A stretch of 17,699 nt of DNA from JAFGED01 sp964551295. Its GTDB lineage: Bacteria > Chloroflexota > Anaerolineae > B4-G1. A model generated the notes under the pieces. It was not told where the DNA came from. It did no database searches and saw only the letters and a program-made list of their open reading frames with translations. The position numbers and the translations under genes are program-made. Of the stretch, positions 14,401-17,699 are shown piece by piece. The stretch covers positions 1-17,699 of the forward strand of contig CAZKDJ010000074.1 in NCBI GenBank assembly GCA_964551295.1, given 5' to 3'. Position 1 is the stretch's first letter. Each line of letters starts with the position of its first letter.

Positions 14401-14431
14401 ATACCACAGAAATGAAACAAAAAAGTCCAAA
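14401..14431. repeat. Inner direct repeat, copy 2
   Basis: Same-orientation partner of 8671-8700, sharing CACAGAAATGA and AAAAAGTCCAAA. It lies 40 nt upstream of the toxin start, so it may also lie in the toxin's promoter region when read on the minus strand. The two copies enclose exactly the toxin and immunity genes. Confidence 0.65.
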
Positions 14432-14483
14432 ACAGTCCAAATTGAAAACGACTCCTCGTTTCGCAATCCCCTAATACGACTGG

Positions 14484-14512
14484 TTGACATAGGTCACAAC
14501 ACGTTGTAAGAT
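14484..14512 (+). promoter_or_regulatory. Candidate promoter for the 14718 gene
   Basis: A perfect -35 TTGACA (14484-14489), 17-nt spacer, and -10 TAAGAT (14507-14512; 4 of 6 consensus). Transcripts would pass through the rnpB-like repeat as a ~200-nt leader before the ATG at 14718. Confidence 0.5.
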
Positions 14513-14564
14513 ATGTTGCCAGTTGGCGAATTACTGGGGGTAGATAGGGGATTGCATACCTTGA

Positions 14565-14623
14565 CTTGTCGGCTGGCTTGGGCATCGCTCGGTGTGTCCC
14601 TTGTGAATGCGCCGCTTACCGTG
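14565..14623. repeat. Outer direct repeat, copy 2 (diverged rnpB 3' end)
   Basis: Diverged same-strand copy of 8586-8646: CTTGTCGGCTGGCTTGGGC, then TCCCTTGTG and TGCGCCGCTTACC. Just upstream, AGATAG...GCA (14542-14556) also resembles the conserved rnpB AGATAGATGACCGCA block with the intervening hairpin missing. The copy is too short and degenerate to act as RNase P RNA. Read as a displaced 3' end left by integration, or as an old duplication. Confidence 0.6.
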
Positions 14624-14717
14624 AAACTACCCCACATTGGCGTTCCATGTTACAATTACGTTGATTTCTACATTCGGCACGTGCAGGCGAGACTGTTGTG
14701 AAAGCGAGGTAATCACA

Positions 14718-15605
14718 ATGAAAGGTTCAGCTTCCAGAGTCGATGTTGCAGGATGGTGGTACGAACTAGATCAGCGCGTAAAGATAGGCCTGACCGTGGG
14801 ATTGGGCGTGGTCGTCATAATCCTGTGTATCGCAGCGATACTGCTTGCGAGGACGTTTTTCCCACCCGGAGGGTCAGCGGAGCCGATGGGGGCGGTCACA
14901 TCGCCACCCAGCGTTCTACCAACTAAGCCTCCACCAACGCAGACACCGGCGCCAACAGAGGCGCCCGAGCCCACCGAGGAGCCGACCCCGGAGCCTACGC
15001 AGCCCGCTTTTCTGCCCGATGATCAGGGCGATGCCGTCGTTTACGAGTCTGGCAACCCGGTCGATGAAACTCCTGCGGGCGCGGATATTCGCGTCGCCAG
15101 CATCGGCGGCGAACTGGAGGTGACCCTCGGAGTCCCGGATGTGGTGCCGGAGGGGCTGACCGATCTGGCCACTGAAGACGATGTGCTACTGTGGCTCGAA
15201 CTGTACGAGCCGGTTCCCGAGTCATCGGGGGAAAGGCTCGAGTGGATTTTTGCGCTCGACATGGATGACGATACCGAGACCGGTCGCCCGGCTGGACAGC
15301 GCCCCATCAATCCCGATCTGGGTTACGAGGTGGCCATTGGCCTGACCTATGAGGGTGGAACGTATGGCACCTACGTCTTGATCTGGCAGGCGGGGAGCTG
15401 GGCGGCGGGTCCTCAGGCGACTTATCTTGTGGATGAGACCGGGACGTTGATCGGCCTGGCCGTGCCTCGCGAGGAGCTTGTGGCCCAGGTGTCAGAGCTC
15501 TCCGGGGTCGACGCCGTGCCCGACGACGTCAAGGGTCGACTGGCGGCGCTGGTGGGGACTGGGGCAAATCGGACCGCGGACTTTTACCCCGAGCTGCCTG
15601 AATAG
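14718..15605 (+). CDS. Membrane-anchored extracytoplasmic protein of unknown function
   Basis: 295 residues from the ATG at 14718, which has GAGGTAATC upstream. An in-frame ATG at 14637 gives a Cys-rich non-homologous leader and lies just past the repeat, so I reject it. A short cytoplasmic N-terminus is followed by one membrane segment (about residues 22-45, IGLTVGLGVVVIILCIAAIL). A Pro/Thr/Glu linker with PTEAPEPTEEPTPEPT (about 70-95) leads to a ~190-residue outer domain. The domain is acidic and beta-rich, with LDMDDDTETG (calcium-site-like) and LGYEVAIGLTYEGG. I do not recognise its family. It may be functionally separate from the PA14 gene that follows, which has its own promoter. Confidence 0.82.
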   Translation: MKGSASRVDVAGWWYELDQRVKIGLTVGLGVVVIILCIAAILLARTFFPPGGSAEPMGAVTSPPSVLPTKPPPTQTPAPTEAPEPTEEPTPEPTQPAFLPDDQGDAVVYESGNPVDETPAGADIRVASIGGELEVTLGVPDVVPEGLTDLATEDDVLLWLELYEPVPESSGERLEWIFALDMDDDTETGRPAGQRPINPDLGYEVAIGLTYEGGTYGTYVLIWQAGSWAAGPQATYLVDETGTLIGLAVPREELVAQVSELSGVDAVPDDVKGRLAALVGTGANRTADFYPELPE

Positions 15606-15669
15606 TTTTTGTTCTACAGTCTGATGGCGTGAAATAGTCCTATTGGCCGATGCGCCGGAAACGGTTTTC

Positions 15670-15678
15670 TGCTATAAT
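15670..15678 (+). promoter_or_regulatory. Extended -10 promoter of the PA14 gene
   Basis: TGCTATAAT: a perfect TATAAT (15673-15678) with the TGn extension. No good -35 is found at 16-18 nt, which an extended -10 can tolerate. The transcript would start near 15685, right at the hairpin described next. Confidence 0.55.
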
Positions 15679-15683
15679 ATGGT

Positions 15684-15716
15684 GTAAGCAACAATTGCTC
15701 CCCCGCAAATGCTTAC
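15684..15716 (+). promoter_or_regulatory. 5'-leader stem-loop of the PA14 gene
   Basis: GTAAGCA (15684-15690) pairs perfectly with TGCTTAC (15710-15716), with inner TTGC/GCAA pairing around a C-rich loop. It would form the very 5' end of the mRNA, 12 nt before the ribosome binding site GAGGAGGTG. It could stabilise the transcript or be a regulator site. Confidence 0.45.
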
Positions 15717-15740
15717 GTCTGTTTTGCGAGGAGGTGCATG

Positions 15741-17435
15741 ATGAATAAGCGATTTGTTCGAGTGCTGCTGTGGGGACTGGTGCTGGTTGTCTTGGTCCTG
15801 GGCAGTACAATGGTGGTAGCGACTCCTTCTTCTGCGGCGGGCGAGTGGTGGGCCGATTACTTTGACAACCCCAACCTCAGCGGCGGCCCCGTCCTAAGCC
15901 GCTACGACGATGACGACGGGGGTGGCCTCAACCTCAACTGGGGCCATGGCAGCCCCGATTCCGATCTCCCCGACGACAATTTCTCCGCGCGCTGGGTGCG
16001 CGACTATGACTGGTTCGAAGGCGGCACCTATCGTTTCACCGTCGCTTCTGACGACGGCGTGCGGATCTGGGTGGGCGATCAGTTGGTGGTGGACGAGTGG
16101 CGCGACCAAAGTGCCACCTCCATTTACGTGGATCGCTACATCCCGGCGGGCACGTACCAGGTGCGGATCGAGTATTACGAGCGCACGGGCTCTGCGTTCA
16201 TCAAAGTTGGCTGGCAGCGACTGGTGGGCGGCGAGGCCTGGCGCGGTGAGTACTATGGCAATCGCAAACTTGAGGGCCCGCCGGTGCTGGTGCGCGACGA
16301 CAGCGCCATCGACTTTGACTGGGACACCGACAGCCCCGATCCGGCCGTCCCTGACGACAAGTTTTCCGTGCGTTGGACGCGTTCGGTGAATTTCGTCGCG
16401 GGCACCTATCGCTTCTTCACCAGCACGGACGACGGCGTGCGCTTGTTTGTGGACGGCGGCCTGCTGATCGATGCATGGTACGACCAAAAGCTGCCCAACA
16501 CCCACGTCGGCGAAAAGCACCTCTCTGCCGGTCGGCACACGGTCGTCGTGGAATATTACGAACATGGGGACAAGGCCCACGCCCACGCTTGGTGGAAGAA
16601 GGGGGATGGCTACGCTGGCTGGCGCGGTCAGTACTTTGACAACCCCGACCTGGTCGGCGGGCCGGTGCTGGACCGGGACGACGCCGAGATCAATTTTGAT
16701 TGGGGTGTCAGACCACCGGTGGACTGGATGCCCGACGACAACTTTTCCGTCCGTTGGACGCGCACGGTGAACTTTACGGCTGGCTACTATCGTCTTTCGG
16801 TGCGGTCCGACGACGGCTTCCGGCTGTGGCTCGACGATGGCATCCTCATCGACAAGTGGGAAGACCTGGACTATGATCTCCACTACGTGGACGGCACCTA
16901 TTTGCAGGGTCCGCACAAGGTCAAGCTGGAGTACTATGAGCACACGGGCCACGCCCGCGTGCAGTTCTGGTGGACGCCCAGCTCGGCCGGCGGAGCTGCA
17001 GCCGCGCCTGTCGTGCCCGGCGCGCCTGCACCCCCCGGGTCGTTGCCCGTCGACGAGGATGATCCGTGGGAGACCGCTTACTTTGACAACCCTGGCCTGG
17101 AGGGCGAGCCGGTGCTGACGCGCATTGAAAAGGTGATCGATCACAACTGGGGCTGGGATTCGCCGGGCGAAGGTGTGCCCGTCGATGGTTTCTCCGCCCG
17201 CTGGACGCAGCCGATATACTTTGAGGCGGGCGGCTATCGGTTTACCACCTACACCGACGACGGTGTGCGGCTGTGGGTGGATGGCCGGTTGTTGATCGAT
17301 GCCTGGCAGCCGATGCGCGGCTACCGCTACGCGACGATTTGGCTGAGCGAGGGCGTGCACGACGTAAAGATGGAATACTATGAAAACAAGGGGGCGGCGC
17401 GGGCACATCTCCTGTGGCAGCGCTTGGGTCCCTGA
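15741..17435 (+). CDS. Secreted protein with four PA14 domains
   Basis: 564 residues from the second of two adjacent ATGs, which has the better spacing to GAGGAGGTG; the first ATG is at 15738. The signal peptide occupies residues 1 to about 33 (basic start, VLLWGLVLVVLVLGSTMVV, cut near SSAAGE). Four PA14-type repeats follow at about 36-162, 168-293, 296-415 and 446-562. Each opens with an aromatic-rich motif such as WWADYFDNPNLSGGPVL and carries the hallmark DDGVRLWVDGxLLIDAW and a closing YYE plus aromatic pair. A Pro/Ala/Gly linker (about 416-445) sets off the last repeat. PA14 domains often bind carbohydrate with calcium through paired Asp residues, as in the DDG here. No enzyme domain and no sorting signal are seen, so a released or surface-adhering lectin-like protein is the best guess. 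Confidence 0.88.
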   Translation: MNKRFVRVLLWGLVLVVLVLGSTMVVATPSSAAGEWWADYFDNPNLSGGPVLSRYDDDDGGGLNLNWGHGSPDSDLPDDNFSARWVRDYDWFEGGTYRFTVASDDGVRIWVGDQLVVDEWRDQSATSIYVDRYIPAGTYQVRIEYYERTGSAFIKVGWQRLVGGEAWRGEYYGNRKLEGPPVLVRDDSAIDFDWDTDSPDPAVPDDKFSVRWTRSVNFVAGTYRFFTSTDDGVRLFVDGGLLIDAWYDQKLPNTHVGEKHLSAGRHTVVVEYYEHGDKAHAHAWWKKGDGYAGWRGQYFDNPDLVGGPVLDRDDAEINFDWGVRPPVDWMPDDNFSVRWTRTVNFTAGYYRLSVRSDDGFRLWLDDGILIDKWEDLDYDLHYVDGTYLQGPHKVKLEYYEHTGHARVQFWWTPSSAGGAAAAPVVPGAPAPPGSLPVDEDDPWETAYFDNPGLEGEPVLTRIEKVIDHNWGWDSPGEGVPVDGFSARWTQPIYFEAGGYRFTTYTDDGVRLWVDGRLLIDAWQPMRGYRYATIWLSEGVHDVKMEYYENKGAARAHLLWQRLGP

Positions 17436-17486
17436 GTAATCGCCAAGCCCTGTTAGGCACCTTGAACAACGAAAACACCAGGTAGA

Positions 17487-17515
17487 TGTAGGGGCAAATT
17501 GCCAATTGCCCCACA
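17487..17515. other. Hairpin downstream of the PA14 gene
   Basis: GGGGCAA (17491-17497) pairs with TTGCCCC (17506-17512), extended by TGT/ACA. It lies about 50 nt past the stop and no T-run follows, so it is more likely a repeat or an mRNA 3'-end structure than a terminator. Confidence 0.4.
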
Positions 17516-17545
17516 TACTTTCGCGCAGAGCGAATCGCGGAAAGT

Positions 17546-17575
17546 CGGCAGGATGGCCCGGGGACCATCCTGCCG
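17546..17575 (+). terminator. Probable terminator of the PA14 gene
   Basis: A perfect 11-bp stem, CGGCAGGATGG (17546-17556) with CCATCCTGCCG (17565-17575), and an 8-nt loop, followed by GTTCGTTT. The T-run is weak, but the stem is strong and sits between the PA14 gene and the tRNA promoter. A smaller imperfect stem (ACTTTCGCG with CGCGGAAAGT) lies immediately upstream at about 17516-17545. Confidence 0.55.
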
Positions 17576-17607
17576 GTTCGTTTGGATGGGTTTGATCGCA
17601 CAGTCAC

Positions 17608-17636
17608 TTGCCCAGAAGCGTGTTGCATGGTAGAAT
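17608..17636 (+). promoter_or_regulatory. tRNA-Cys promoter
   Basis: -35 TTGCCC (17608-17613), 17-nt spacer, -10 TAGAAT (17631-17636). The transcript would start near 17643, six bases before the mature tRNA 5' end. Confidence 0.6.
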
Positions 17637-17648
17637 CCTGGCGCATCA

Positions 17649-17699
<51 letters not shown>

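Larger units (their letters stand above)
14362..14717. other. 356-bp intergenic region between toxin and next gene
   Basis: Contains the inner repeat copy (14401-14431), a forward promoter (14484-14512) and the diverged rnpB 3'-end copy (14565-14623, perhaps from 14542). No open frame here looks coding. On the minus strand TATATT near 14403-14398 could serve as a -10 for the toxin, but no convincing -35 is found at normal spacing. Confidence 0.6.

Noticed and set aside
14565..14623. A second functional RNase P RNA gene
   Set aside because: Only about 60-80 nt of the 3' end are recognisable; all upstream conserved blocks are absent.
14637..14717. Upstream in-frame ATG for the 295-residue membrane protein
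   Set aside because: It would add a Cys-rich leader with no good ribosome site, placed next to the rnpB-like repeat; ATG at 14718 has GAGGTAATC at proper spacing.
15894..17516. 540-codon open frame on the minus strand opposite the PA14 gene
   Set aside because: Its His/Val/Arg-rich periodicity simply mirrors the four PA14 repeats. The plus-strand frame has a signal peptide, ribosome site and family motifs.

Overview
The window reads as chromosomal DNA of a GC-rich, free-living bacterium. I favour a Chloroflexota lineage (Anaerolineae-like). That rests on gene style only: many membrane-anchored zinc-ribbon proteins, secreted proteins with Pro/Thr/Glu linkers, PA14-repeat surface proteins and a giant DUF4157 protein. 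There is no ribosomal RNA here to prove it.

Layout. 1-1246 (+): 3' part of a MiaB-type tRNA methylthiotransferase whose variable linker carries a 71-nt palindromic heptad repeat. 1251-3769 (-): a compact operon of five small proteins built from zinc ribbons, most of them membrane-anchored, with a good promoter at 3827-3855. 3939-5513 (-): gcvH followed by lplA (lipoyl carrier and lipoate ligase), separated by a long terminator-like hairpin. 5628-5900 (-): rpsT (ribosomal protein S20) with a TTG start. Its promoter lies back to back with a forward promoter for a translationally coupled pair of unrecognised genes (6040-8108, +): a soluble helical protein, then a single-pass membrane protein with a beta-rich ectodomain. 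8163-8607 (+): rnpB, the RNase P RNA, with two enlarged hairpins.

8647-14564 looks like an accessory island at the 3' end of rnpB. It holds, on the minus strand, a ~1700-residue DUF4157 (eCIS core, HExxH) polymorphic toxin ending in an HNH-type nuclease, and a downstream SUKH (SMI1/KNR4) immunity gene. The toxin's 3' third and the immunity gene are visibly AT-richer than everything around them. The segment is bracketed by a 30-nt direct repeat (8671-8700 and 14401-14431). Outside that lies a diverged direct copy of the rnpB 3' end plus flank (8586-8646 and 14565-14623). This is the arrangement expected when an element has integrated at the 3' end of an RNA gene.

14718-17435 (+): a membrane-anchored protein of unknown function and a secreted protein with four PA14 domains, followed by hairpins and the 5' part of a tRNA-Cys gene cut by the window end.

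The most interesting material is the rnpB-associated toxin/immunity island with its nested direct repeats, the palindromic elements that have entered functional sequences (miaB, rnpB), the zinc-ribbon operon, and the unrecognised coupled gene pair at 6040-8108.
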